This document shows positions 25,306-33,639 of a DNA stretch of 64,000 bases, in pieces. Positions within the stretch are counted from its first letter, which is position 1; each line of letters starts with the position of its first letter. Position numbers and translations under genes: made by a program. Under the pieces are notes generated by a model. The model made no database searches. It was not told where the DNA came from and worked only from the letters and a program-made list of their open reading frames with translations. The DNA comes from Metabacillus litoralis. Its GTDB lineage: Bacteria > Bacillota > Bacilli > Bacillales > Bacillaceae. The stretch lies in assembly GCF_003667825.1 (NCBI RefSeq), contig NZ_CP033043.1:4094001-4158000 (forward strand), written 5' to 3'.

Positions 25306-25337
25306 TTGACCCCGTACTATAGTACCGGGTGTACGAT
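25306..25337 (+). promoter_or_regulatory. MerR-type promoter with 20-bp spacer and perfect dyad
   Basis: TTGACC (25306-25311) and TACGAT (25332-25337) are 20 bases apart. The spacer holds the palindrome GTACTATAGTAC flanked by CCC and CGGG. This is the layout of metal- or thiol-responsive MerR promoters. It lies 24 bases upstream of the merR-like start codon. Confidence 0.85.
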
Positions 25338-25360
25338 AATTTTGGGAGGAGATGGCAGAA

Positions 25361-25807
25361 TTGAAATATCTAAAAATTAGCCAGGTGGCCAAAGCAGCTA
25401 ATGTAAATATTGAAACTATAAAATATTATGAAAAGAGAGGACTTCTTTCCAAGCCAGAAAGGAACCGTTCAGGGTATAGGCTTTTTTTAGAATCAGCAGT
25501 GGATGATATATTACTCATCAAAAGGGCTCAGGAAATTGGCTTTACCTTAAACGAAATCAAACACATCTTAGCAATTATTAAACAGGATGATTATTTTCCA
25601 GCAGATAAAATGTATGCATTCTCTATAGAAAAAATTAATGAAATAAACGAGAGAATTTCTAGATTGGAATATTTCAAATCGCTGTTAGAACTAGGAACCT
25701 CTCGTCCTAACCAATCTTCCCTAAGGGATAAACATGATTGTCCTGTATTAAGTAAACTAAAAAAGGGTGATATTGATGAGCAAAAACATAGAAATTTTCA
25801 CAGATAG
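25361..25807 (+). CDS. MerR-family regulator (148 aa)
   Basis: The N-terminal DNA-binding domain reads LKISQVAKAANVNIETIKYYEKRGLLSKPERNRSGYR (cited in part). A dimerisation helix follows and a C-terminal tail contains a single Cys (KHDCPVL, about residue 130). Metal-sensing MerR, ZntR and CueR proteins use two or three Cys, so mercury sensing of the classic kind is doubtful. The start is TTG at 25361, nine bases after AGGAG; the ATG at 25352 would leave no spacing. Its last 32 bases overlap the thioredoxin-like gene. The self-promoter with 20-bp spacing lies directly upstream. Confidence 0.85.
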   Translation: MKYLKISQVAKAANVNIETIKYYEKRGLLSKPERNRSGYRLFLESAVDDILLIKRAQEIGFTLNEIKHILAIIKQDDYFPADKMYAFSIEKINEINERISRLEYFKSLLELGTSRPNQSSLRDKHDCPVLSKLKKGDIDEQKHRNFHR

Positions 25808-26048
25808 CAAGCGCTTTTCGAATGAACTCGAAAATCAAGTGAAAGATTATGCATGCTCGCGATGTTCTTTACTCGTATATGATGCTAGTAACCCCTATAC
25901 CAAAGATATAATGGAATCCAAGGTAGTACAATATGGAATAACCGAACTACCTGCAGTAACCATTGAAGGAAAATTAGTACCAATAGAAAAAGTAAAAAAG
26001 GGCAGTATTTACACCCTTATTCGACAACTTTTGCATAAAAAGTCTTAG
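25776..26048 (+). CDS. Thioredoxin-fold protein with shifted CxxC (90 aa)
   Basis: The fold can be traced as strand IEIFTDS, helix, strand with the motif ACSRCSLLVYDAS (about residues 26-38), helix, and the cis-Pro strand ITELPAVTIEGKLV. The CxxC typical of thioredoxins, expected after the first strand, is replaced by SKRF. Only the second CxxC (CSRC) is present. Small thioredoxin-like proteins found beside metal-responsive merR genes have a related CPSC in this second place. The start is ATG at 25776, with GGGTGA upstream, overlapping merR. A role in handling a thiol-reactive metal or metalloid is an inference from context. Confidence 0.65.
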   Translation: MSKNIEIFTDSKRFSNELENQVKDYACSRCSLLVYDASNPYTKDIMESKVVQYGITELPAVTIEGKLVPIEKVKKGSIYTLIRQLLHKKS

Positions 26049-26275
26049 TTGAAATATATTTTTTCTATTTTGTCCCCTCCTCCCTTGTATTATCATTAAA
26101 TTTATTGAAGGAATTCCTTTTTTGAGAAACCTGATAAAATGCTTTTTTGCTATTTAGTAAAATGTAAACTGAATGGTGTAAAGATTAGGAAAAAACTCCC
26201 CTCTAATGCATCCGGATCATTTCTTAGTGCACTAGACCAGGTAAGGACAACCTTAAACCATTAAGAGAACCTAAC

Positions 26276-26296
26276 TTACTTATGGTACGGTTCACC
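26276..26296. repeat. rlmH-type direct repeat, copy B (exact)
   Basis: The 21 bases are identical to the 3' end of rlmH at 31436-31456, and on the minus strand would still encode the final residues GEPYHK and stop. The outer flank also shares AACCT. No rlmH reading frame continues upstream, so only the gene end is duplicated. TAAATGAGGTTTTTTAA at 26307-26323 is inverted relative to the sequence at 31421-31438. Confidence 0.8.
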
Positions 26297-26343
26297 ATGA
26301 TGTATCTAAATGAGGTTTTTTAATACTTCTTTCAAAAATTCTG

Positions 26344-27088
26344 TTACTTTGCAGTATAGCCGCCATCAACAAGAAGTGTTGTACCATTCACAAAACTAGC
26401 ATCATCGCTTGCTAAGAAAAGAACTGCCTTCGCTATTTCTTCAGGTTTTCCCAGTCTGCCTTGTGGATGAAGAGACGCTAAATATTCTTTCGTTTGGGAA
26501 TCGACATTTGTGAGTAAAGGAGTGTCAACATAACCAGGGCAAACTGCGTTAATTCGAATACCTTCTTTTGCATAAGCCGTACATAAAGTTTTGTGTTAAT
26601 AGCTTCACGCCGCCTTTTGCGGAGGAATAAGCCGTTGGATTTGGTAATGCAACAAAACTATGAATAGAACCTGCGTTAACAATAACACCGCCTGTGCCTT
26701 GTTTAAGGAATTGTTCAATCGCATATTTATCAGAAAGAAACACCCCTGACAGGTTAATATCAATGGTCCGTTTCCATTTGTCATAGGATAATTCATGGGC
26801 TGGCGCATCATCAGCGACTCCAGCATTTGCATACATAATATCTAATTTACCGTATTTATTCACCGTTTCATTAATCATCTTTTTGATCTCTTCTTCTTTT
26901 GTTACATCTGTTTTAATAAATAACGTATCATATCCATTCGCATTCAACTCTTCTGATAGGTTTTTACCTCGTTCAGCAAAGTCAGCAATGACCACCTTTG
27001 CCCCTTCTTCAGCAAAAAGGCGAACAGTTGCTTCACCAATTCCATTAGCCCCGCCGGTTATAATAGCTACTTTATTTTCAAGTCTCAT
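26344..27088 (-). pseudogene. Short-chain dehydrogenase/reductase, frameshifted
   Basis: The 5' two thirds encode a clear SDR: ITGGANGIGEATVRLFAEEG (cofactor motif TGxxxGIG), NAGVAD, the catalytic Ser in AGSIHSF and YSSAK with Tyr and Lys. The frame then breaks near 26592, in a run of four A on the coding strand. Removing one A restores TLCTAYAKEGIRINAVCPGY and the normal end SFVNGTTLLVDGGYTAK with a TAA at 26344. The intact protein would have about 247 residues. This is either a true one-base inactivation or a sequencing error in a homopolymer. The ATG at 27088 is taken from family alignment. A LuxR-type regulator is encoded divergently. Confidence 0.8.
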
Positions 27089-27305
27089 TACAAGCACACA
27101 TCCTTTCAATTTTAAAAACCATGTAATTAAAATAAACAAATGTTCTTCTTATCATTTGTTATCGCCCTAAAAAATATTCACTTGTTTGTCACAATTTCAT
27201 CTTACTCCTCTGAGTTTGAAATACTATCCTACAAGATGCTGTATAATATTAGTGTGAAGACCCTCCATTTGTAGGATGCGTTTATTTGAAGGAGAAGAAT
27301 TTCTT

Positions 27306-28445
27306 ATGTCTCAGCCAATTCAAAAATATGAGGAAATTACGTTTCAACAATTCGTATTGTTTATCAAAACTCACAGCAAACAGATTGAAGAAAATATCAA
27401 TACCTATCTAAATCTAGAAGCTTCCATTTCGGAGACAGATCGAAAAATTATTGAGGCACTGCTGCAATCATTTTTACAACTATTAACTAATCCTAACACG
27501 GAAGTTAGCAAGGAAAATTATGCGGACCACTTAGATATTTGGCTTCAATCCCAGCTGTCCATTTTAAATAGGAAAAGTTTTAACCTGTTTCAACTGCTTT
27601 TCGAAAAGTCGCTAATTACATTACTGATTCAAATAAAATATAACCGAATCTCTGCTGTATTAATGTTTTTATTATCTATTTTTACTTACCTTGTCCAGAG
27701 TTACAACAAGTGGGCAGATGAGAGTTTTTCAGTCATTACCAATAAAAAACCCCATGAAAATAGGGAACTTAAAAGACTCCAACTGTTAGACAAATTAAAT
27801 AAGCTCCTGATTCGCTCTTCAGGAGTTCAAGACTTGCCATATATATTAAAAAAGTGTGAAGACTATTTTCATTATAAACGATGTGTTTTTTACGCTTATA
27901 TTCCCTGGTCAAATCAGTTCTATGGTGTCATAGGTGCCGAACTTCCAAAGGTGCAAAGCATGAAAGGACAAATAACCGAGGAGAATATCTTTTTTAGTTC
28001 AAAAAAACCAATTTATTTAAAGAGCCCCCAAAATTATATAAAAAAAGAGCATATCAAATTATTTAATCTGTCTTCTATTATTTTTTTACCGCTCACTCAT
28101 AAAAATCAATTGTTTGGGTGGCTTACTTTTGATCAGCTAGGGGAAGAATTTGATTGTTCGAAAGAGGAATTAGCTTTACTCGAGCAAGTGGGGAAACGTC
28201 TTGGATTATTTTTATCAAGAAAAGGAGACGCGGCAGCAAAAACCCCAGACCTTCATTTAACAGAAAGAGAAGCCAATATTCTCGATTTGCTTGCAGAAGG
28301 ATATGACAATAAAAAAATGGGTGAATTATTGTTTTTAAGTGAGCATACGGTGAGAGATTATGTAAGCAGTTTAATGACTAAACTGAAAGCAAAAAACAGG
28401 ACCCAAGTGGTTGCCTGTGCTTTTCGGTTAGGATTATTACATTAA
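27306..28445 (+). CDS. GAF-LuxR transcriptional regulator (379 aa)
   Basis: The N-terminal 165 residues are helical and unlike any domain I recognise. A GAF-like domain covers about 165-305 (including SIIFLPLTHKNQLFGWLTFDQL). The C-terminal 65 residues are a LuxR/GerE helix-turn-helix (LTEREANILDLLAEGYDNKKMGELLFLSEHTVRDYV, cited in part). No response-regulator receiver is present, so control is by ligand. The start ATG at 27306 has AAGGAG upstream; the in-frame codon at 27276 lacks a site. It diverges from the SDR gene, which is its likely target. Confidence 0.8.
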   Translation: MSQPIQKYEEITFQQFVLFIKTHSKQIEENINTYLNLEASISETDRKIIEALLQSFLQLLTNPNTEVSKENYADHLDIWLQSQLSILNRKSFNLFQLLFEKSLITLLIQIKYNRISAVLMFLLSIFTYLVQSYNKWADESFSVITNKKPHENRELKRLQLLDKLNKLLIRSSGVQDLPYILKKCEDYFHYKRCVFYAYIPWSNQFYGVIGAELPKVQSMKGQITEENIFFSSKKPIYLKSPQNYIKKEHIKLFNLSSIIFLPLTHKNQLFGWLTFDQLGEEFDCSKEELALLEQVGKRLGLFLSRKGDAAAKTPDLHLTEREANILDLLAEGYDNKKMGELLFLSEHTVRDYVSSLMTKLKAKNRTQVVACAFRLGLLH

Positions 28446-28764
28446 TTTTCAACCTATTTAGTATTTTTATCATTAAATGAGCGTTAAAAGAAGAGAAAAT
28501 TGTAGATTTGAATTAATAAACATTTAGGTTTCGATATAGTTGTAGAATAAGTATAATTAAAGAGGTTGTTCAAAAAGAATTCTTAACACTTTAATTTATT
28601 CATCAATTGAAAACTATCTATTTTTGCCATGTTTTCTTTATTACTTTGTTATATGAAATCCTTTTCGTTTGTTTTGTTTAAAATATATGTACTTACTGTA
28701 TATTTATACTTTGTTTTTGACATCTAAAGAATGATCGCACCAAAAGACGAGTGGAGAGATAAGT
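28446..28764. other. Intergenic stretch, nothing recognised
   Basis: This stretch is AT-rich, without an open frame of note and without a clear hairpin. It must contain the promoter of the diguanylate cyclase gene. Confidence 0.5.
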
Positions 28765-30660
28765 ATGGAAAGAATTAAAAAATTCCTTTTATTATTGTTT
28801 CTGATAGTGTTTACTTGTTTGACAGTTGCTCCAACTGTTAATTTTGCAGTTCATGGTAATGAGATAACAGCAAAAAATGGGGTACTTGATTTACGTGATA
28901 TAAATTTTGAAGAGCACAATTATATAGAGATGAGTGGGGAGTGGGGTTTATATTGGAACAAATTCCTCAAACCAGAAAAAGTACCGGATAATCCCTCAAC
29001 TTTTGTTTCATTTCCTCATATGTGGATGGGTTCTGAAATGAACAATGAGACATTACCAGGTGAGGGACATGCCACATATACACTTAAAATAAAAGTAAAT
29101 GAAGAGAGCTTATCAACTCATAAGGGCCTTTATGTACCGCTTATTTCGAATGCATCGAAACTATGGATCAATGGGAAATTAGTGAGTCAAATTGGTGAAA
29201 TTGGTATGAGCTCAAAAGATGAACGTCCAACCTATAATCCACAAGTCATCACTCTTGATTTAGATAAGCCAGAATTTGATCTAGTTTTACAGGTTTCCAA
29301 TTACTCTGAACGAAACGGTGGAATTTGGGGAGAGTTTTTATTCGGAAATGCAGAAGAATTAATAAGTATGGCTGAGAAACGAATGCTTAAAGAAATGTTT
29401 ATTATTGGTGGTTTAACTATTTTCGGATTTTACCATTTTGTTATTTATATTCTACGTAGAACAGATCGAGCTGCTCTCTATTTTGGGATTCTTTGTTTAC
29501 TAATTGCTCTTCGCTCGCTGATAGTCGGCGAGGTAGTTTTAACCGATCTACTCCCTAATTTCTCTTGGGAATGGCACAGAAAAATCGAATATTGGACGAT
29601 TTCAATCGCGTTTCCAGTATTTTTATTGTTTCTTAATGCAATGTTTCTTAACTATATAAAAAAATCCATTTTACAAATGTCCTTTTTTATAAGTTTACTT
29701 TATTCTTTATTTGTCTTATTTACACCTGCTAAAGTTTTTTCGTATACGATTAACTTTTATCAACTGATCATGACAGCGATGATGTTGTATGTACTTTTTG
29801 AATTGACCAAAGCGTGGAAGCGAAATGTTCCAGGTGTAAAGGTTTTATTGATCTCAACCGTCATTTTTACTTGTACAGCCTTAAATGATGTCCTTTATTA
29901 CAATGAATGGATTCATACAGGTGATTTTACAAGTGTTGGATTATATATCTTTATCTTTGCTCAGTCCATCGTTCTTGCTATTAAATATGCATCTACCTTT
30001 CAAAAAGTTGAAAGCCTGTCTATTCGTTTAGGAGAACTAAATAACACCCTTGAGGAAAAAGTGCAAATAAGAACTTCTCAACTGGAGCGATCACAAAATG
30101 AACTAAAACAACTGAATCAGAAGCTCGAAATTCTTTCAAACATTGATACTCTAACAAATGTTCCGAATAGACGGTCACTCAACCAAAATTATGAAGAGGT
30201 TTGGGAGATGAACAAGGATTTATTGAAACCAATTACGGTATTTATGATCGATATAGATTGTTTTAAGCTTTTTAATGATACATATGGTCATCAAAAAGGG
30301 GATGAGGTACTAAAATTAGTCGCTCAATCATTGAAAAATAGATTGGATATGGTTGGAGGATTCTTTGCAAGGTATGGCGGAGAAGAATTCTTTGCTTTAT
30401 TAGATGGGAAATCCGTTGAAGAAGCCGTTGATATAGCTAAAGATATGAATGATGTCATTCATAAATTAAAAATCCAACATAAAACTTCAACGGTTACAGA
30501 TACAGTAACAATTAGTATCGGAATTGCCCATTCTACTTCTGCAAATCTAGTAGAAAAAGAGCAACTAATCAGTAAGGCTGACGAAGCTCTTTATCGTTCA
30601 AAACAAATTGGCAGAGATTCCATATCGTTGTTTTATCAGAATGAAATTAAACATCTGTAA
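28765..30660 (+). CDS. 7TMR-DISM membrane sensor diguanylate cyclase (631 aa)
   Basis: A signal-anchor (about residues 5-25) precedes an extracellular jelly-roll 7TMR-DISMED2-like domain (about 35-200; LDLRDINFEEHNYIEMSGEW at its start). Seven membrane helices follow (about 215-410), then a coiled coil (about 415-460) and a GGDEF domain (about 465-625). The active-site motif reads YGGEEF, a functional variant, and DIDCFKLFNDTYGH carries the metal and substrate residues. The product cyclic di-GMP usually controls the motile-to-sessile switch. The extracellular fold resembles carbohydrate-binding domains, so an external sugar-like ligand is a reasonable guess. ATG 28765 follows TGGAGAGA. Confidence 0.88.
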   Translation: MERIKKFLLLLFLIVFTCLTVAPTVNFAVHGNEITAKNGVLDLRDINFEEHNYIEMSGEWGLYWNKFLKPEKVPDNPSTFVSFPHMWMGSEMNNETLPGEGHATYTLKIKVNEESLSTHKGLYVPLISNASKLWINGKLVSQIGEIGMSSKDERPTYNPQVITLDLDKPEFDLVLQVSNYSERNGGIWGEFLFGNAEELISMAEKRMLKEMFIIGGLTIFGFYHFVIYILRRTDRAALYFGILCLLIALRSLIVGEVVLTDLLPNFSWEWHRKIEYWTISIAFPVFLLFLNAMFLNYIKKSILQMSFFISLLYSLFVLFTPAKVFSYTINFYQLIMTAMMLYVLFELTKAWKRNVPGVKVLLISTVIFTCTALNDVLYYNEWIHTGDFTSVGLYIFIFAQSIVLAIKYASTFQKVESLSIRLGELNNTLEEKVQIRTSQLERSQNELKQLNQKLEILSNIDTLTNVPNRRSLNQNYEEVWEMNKDLLKPITVFMIDIDCFKLFNDTYGHQKGDEVLKLVAQSLKNRLDMVGGFFARYGGEEFFALLDGKSVEEAVDIAKDMNDVIHKLKIQHKTSTVTDTVTISIGIAHSTSANLVEKEQLISKADEALYRSKQIGRDSISLFYQNEIKHL

Positions 30661-30895
30661 GTATCTCGATATTGTGGAGAAAATCTAACATAACAGACTA
30701 AATTATATTGGAATTCACAAATATATCCCACAATATCTCGCTTGAAAAAGCATAGAGTTTATGGATTTGAGCTTTTCCAAATCTCTATCCTAATCTTTAT
30801 ATGGTATACTTTAACGGAATTAAGTGGAAATTAAACCTATTATGAACTTTACTGTTTGGATTAGATAAACTTATGTAAAAACTATAGGAGTATTT

Positions 30896-31209
30896 TTAAA
30901 ACCGTATTTCGTATGCTCTAATATCTTCAATCTTCGCTATATCATCTGAATGCGGTAATGTATTACTATTAAGTACTTTTAAAGAAAGAATAAGCTTATT
31001 TTTTTGGTTGGGAGAACTCCATACGAGGAATATCCCTGTTCTCTTTTTAAGATGTAATGTACTGACATATTCATTTAAATTTCATGATTATTATCGGTAA
31101 CTATTTCTAGCATGTATTGTTCATTATCATTATAATTGATTATTTCTATTTCACTTACAATAGCATGTACACATAAACTCACTTTAAGATTCTTTAATGG
31201 AATTTGAAT
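30896..31209 (-). pseudogene. Unrecognised frameshifted gene remnant
   Basis: On the minus strand one frame reads LCVHAIVSEIEIINYNDNEQ and stops near 31085. The next frame takes over with LNEYVSTLHLKKRTGIFLVW and runs to a TAA at 30896. Joining them needs one base change near 31080. No start with a ribosome-binding site is visible and an in-frame stop precedes it. I do not recognise the family. The 30661-30895 stretch before it contains a long-range inverted repeat (ATATTGTGG with CCACAATAT), with no gene. Confidence 0.35.
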
Positions 31210-31248
31210 ATTGGGTAGTACTTTCTAAGTAGTGCTGATTCGTAAATG

Positions 31249-31287
31249 AAGAGCCTAACCCATTTTGATTAAGATTTAGGCTCTTTC
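31249..31287. terminator. Hairpin terminator
   Basis: AGAGCCTAA pairs with TTAGGCTCT, followed by TTCT on the plus strand. It could end rightward transcripts from the left, or insulate rlmH. Confidence 0.6.
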
Positions 31288-31420
31288 TAGAATTGTTCTG
31301 TTAAATTATACGATGGCGTGCTAGTTCCTATGCATCATGTTCACTCAGTATTAACTATATTTCTATCCCCATCTAATTTAAATTCACTACATACCTGATA
31401 TAATAATAATTTTAATGACC

Positions 31421-31438
31421 TTAAAAAAACCTCATTTA
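31421..31438. repeat. Inverted-repeat partner at the rlmH stop
   Basis: TTAAAAAAACCTCATTTA is the reverse complement, with one extra A:T pair, of TAAATGAGGTTTTTTAA at 26307-26323. The two lie at the inner ends of the segment bounded by direct repeats A and B. Confidence 0.65.
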
Positions 31439-31456
31439 CTTATGGTACGGTTCACC
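31436..31456. repeat. rlmH-type direct repeat, copy A (3' end of the intact gene)
   Basis: These are the last seven codons of rlmH, including the stop. The string is repeated exactly at 26276-26296, 5160 bases away, in the same orientation. Confidence 0.8.
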
Positions 31457-31915
31457 CCTATTAATCCGAAACGCCCGATAAACCTGCTCCACCAAAATCA
31501 ACCTCATCAACTGATGCGGAAACGTCATCTTGGAAAAAGAAAGGCTATCATTCGCCCGCTTCATCACAGTATGACTCAATCCCAATGAACCTCCAATAAC
31601 AAATGCCACCTTACTTTTTCCATATGTAGCGAGCTGGTCTAAGTCTTTTGCTAGTTGCTCTGAGGATTTCATTTTTCCTTCGATGGCTAGTGCTATGACG
31701 TGTGTGTCGTCGCTAATTTTGCTTAGAATTCTTTCTCCCTCTTTTTCTTTTACTTGCTCCATTTCAACTTCACTTAGATTTTCTGGAGCTTTTTCATCGG
31801 CTAGTTCAATGATCTCGATTTTCGCATATGATGATAATCGTTTTAAATATTCATCGATTCCTTGCTTTAAGTATTTTTCTTTTAACTTACCAATTGTAAT
31901 GATTGAGATGTTCAT
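31436..31915 (-). CDS. rlmH: 23S rRNA pseudouridine-1915 N3-methyltransferase RlmH (YydA)
   Basis: This SPOUT-class methyltransferase modifies pseudouridine 1915 in helix 69 of 23S rRNA, using SAM. The 159 residues match the B. subtilis protein. It starts [20 protein letters not shown]; the trefoil-knot SAM site is [11 protein letters not shown] and the C-terminus is [19 protein letters not shown]. The start is ATG at 31915; the in-frame codon at 31942 would add a leader absent from the family. The 3' end of this gene is the integration site for SCC elements in staphylococci, and two further copies of that end lie to its left here. Confidence 0.96.
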   Translation of the reverse strand: MNISIITIGKLKEKYLKQGIDEYLKRLSSYAKIEIIELADEKAPENLSEVEMEQVKEKEGERILSKISDDTHVIALAIEGKMKSSEQLAKDLDQLATYGKSKVAFVIGGSLGLSHTVMKRANDSLSFSKMTFPHQLMRLILVEQVYRAFRINRGEPYHK

Positions 31916-31941
31916 ATTTTTTCCCCATTTCAACACTTTCA

Positions 31942-32224
31942 TTATCCACAGAAGTTATCCACAAAGTAGAGATTTTATCCACATTTGTTAACAAAATTAC
32001 TCTCCGACTATATATAGAGCCTGCTTTTCACAAAGTTGGCATGTTGTGGATAACTTTTCACCTTGCTCAATTTTTTCTATTTCTGGCGCTGTTTCTTTTT
32101 CATCTACATACATATCTATCGCTAATTCAATATGGTCTTCACAGCAATACATGATCGTTTCCTCCTTATCCACATGTGGATATATTTTTATTTTAACCCA
32201 AATTACAAATCTTAGTTTTCCACA
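31942..32224. promoter_or_regulatory. DnaA-box cluster upstream of rlmH
   Basis: Perfect DnaA boxes (TTATCCACA) lie at 31942-31950, 31955-31963, 31975-31983 and 32166-32174 on the plus strand and at 32045-32053 on the minus strand. One-mismatch boxes are at 32175-32183 (minus) and 32216-32224. Seven boxes in 283 bases is far above chance. B. subtilis has origin-proximal DnaA-box clusters that restrain initiation, one of them near yydA (rlmH), and this looks like its counterpart. Confidence 0.85.
31997..32152 (-). CDS. CxxH/CxxC small protein (BA_5709-type), 51 aa
   Basis: This short acidic protein begins MYCCEDHIELAIDMYVDE and ends in a CQLCEKQALYIV motif. The CCEDH and CQLC pairs could bind one zinc ion. 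The family is conserved in Bacillaceae in this place between htrA and rlmH; its function is unknown. The start is ATG at 32152, chosen because GAGGAAA sits upstream; the longer frame to 32239 lacks support. A perfect DnaA box lies inside the gene and others lie on both sides, so its conservation may partly reflect those sites. Confidence 0.8.
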   Translation of the reverse strand: MYCCEDHIELAIDMYVDEKETAPEIEKIEQGEKLSTTCQLCEKQALYIVGE

Positions 32225-32238
32225 GGTTCTTTTAGTCA

Positions 32239-32266
32239 AAAAAAGAGAGCTGAAATCAGCCCCCTA
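32239..32266 (-). terminator. Terminator of the walRKHIJ-htrA transcript
   Basis: On the minus strand a small stem GCTGA/TCAGC is followed by TCTC and seven T. It overlaps the last codons of htrA. Confidence 0.6.
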
Positions 32267-33476
32267 ACATGTCTTCTTCTCCTAACTTCATTTTACCAGA
32301 CATCTTCTCGCCATTTCGATAAAATGTTAACTCAATGGTATCGCCAACTTCTTGATTATAAAGGATTTTTCTTAAGTCTATGATATCCTTTATATTTTCA
32401 CCGGCAAACTGTGTGATTACATCAAACTCTTGTAATCCTGCTTGTGCTGCTGGTGAGACTGGGACAACACTCATGACAATAACACCTTCGTTTATATCTT
32501 GAGGTAGTTTTAATGTTTGTTCCTTATGATAAGAGGACACTTCATTTAACGATCTCATGCCGATTCCCATATAAGGACGTCTTACTTCACTATACTTTTC
32601 TAAGTCTTCTATAATAGGTATTGCATGGTTTGCAGGAATAGATAATCCTATTCCCTCAACAGCTGCTTGGGCTATTTTCATTGAATTAATTCCAATAACC
32701 TTACCGTCTAAATTAATAAGTGCTCCACCACTGTTCCCAGGGTTGATTGCTGCATCTGTTTGTAAGACTTCAGCATTCCAATCTACTTGTCCGTCACCGT
32801 TCTCATCAATAGGAATCGCTCTTTCTGTTCCTGAAATAATTCCTTGTGTAACTGAGCCTGAAAATTGCAAGCCAAGTGGATTACCAATCGCAATGACAGG
32901 TTCACCTGGTTTTACTGCATCTGAATCACCAAATTGAGCTACCTTCGTAATTTTATTAGCATCAACTCTTAAAACAGCAAGATCTGTTAACACATCACTG
33001 CCTAGTATTTCAGCAGGAACTCTTGTCCCGTCACTTAAACTGATCTCTACTTGTGATGCACCCTCGATAACATGGTGATTTGTTACGACAAAAGCATCTT
33101 TACCTTCTTTTTTATAAATGACTCCTGAGCCGGTACCTGCTTCACCGGTTTCACTCCAAAACCCTGCTTCCTGAAGGTTAACAACACCGACTACAGCATC
33201 TGATACCTCATCAACAATATCAGTAATGGCTGAATTTACATCTACTGATACATTTTTAACGGGTCCTGTATCTTCAACTGTTTGTCCTTGTTGGTCTGTA
33301 GCTTCTTCTCCAAGGTTCATTTCATAAGGCACGAAATTTGATAGTGCTGGTAAAGCAAAGAACACTAGTAGTCCTCCTAAAATGGCTCCTACCAGTCCAG
33401 CTAAAAACCAGCCTCCACGGTTTCCCTTTTGCCTTTTGGCATCATAATTTTCATAATCTTGATCATAATAGCCCAT
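32256..33476 (-). CDS. Membrane-anchored serine protease HtrA (YyxA/HtrC type)
   Basis: This is a quality-control protease at the outer face of the membrane. A short cytoplasmic N-terminus and one membrane anchor (about residues 22-44, [20 protein letters not shown]) precede the trypsin-like domain. The catalytic triad is His in [11 protein letters not shown], Asp in LTDLAVL and Ser in [13 protein letters not shown]-terminal PDZ domain covers about 300-400. The length of 406 aa is usual. ATG 33476 is selected because [10 protein letters not shown] matches family starts and AAAGGA precedes it. It ends the wal operon, as in B. subtilis. Confidence 0.92.
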   Translation of the reverse strand: MGYYDQDYENYDAKRQKGNRGGWFLAGLVGAILGGLLVFFALPALSNFVPYEMNLGEEATDQQGQTVEDTGPVKNVSVDVNSAITDIVDEVSDAVVGVVNLQEAGFWSETGEAGTGSGVIYKKEGKDAFVVTNHHVIEGASQVEISLSDGTRVPAEILGSDVLTDLAVLRVDANKITKVAQFGDSDAVKPGEPVIAIGNPLGLQFSGSVTQGIISGTERAIPIDENGDGQVDWNAEVLQTDAAINPGNSGGALINLDGKVIGINSMKIAQAAVEGIGLSIPANHAIPIIEDLEKYSEVRRPYMGIGMRSLNEVSSYHKEQTLKLPQDINEGVIVMSVVPVSPAAQAGLQEFDVITQFAGENIKDIIDLRKILYNQEVGDTIELTFYRNGEKMSGKMKLGEEDMLGG

Positions 33477-33639
33477 AATGTTCACCATTCCTTTCACATG
33501 CTATGAATAGTGTTTACCTAATCAACATTATTCTCCTATACAATGAAAATTAACCAAGATGATGACGATTTTCTGTTTTTTCATTTTATTAATTTAACCT
33601 GTTAATCTTCACTGTTGGTCATGCCATTTTTAGCTCATT

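Noticed and set aside
25210..25392. Minus-strand 60-codon frame across the MerR promoter
   Set aside because: It overlaps the promoter and start of the MerR gene, with no ribosome-binding site and random-looking composition.
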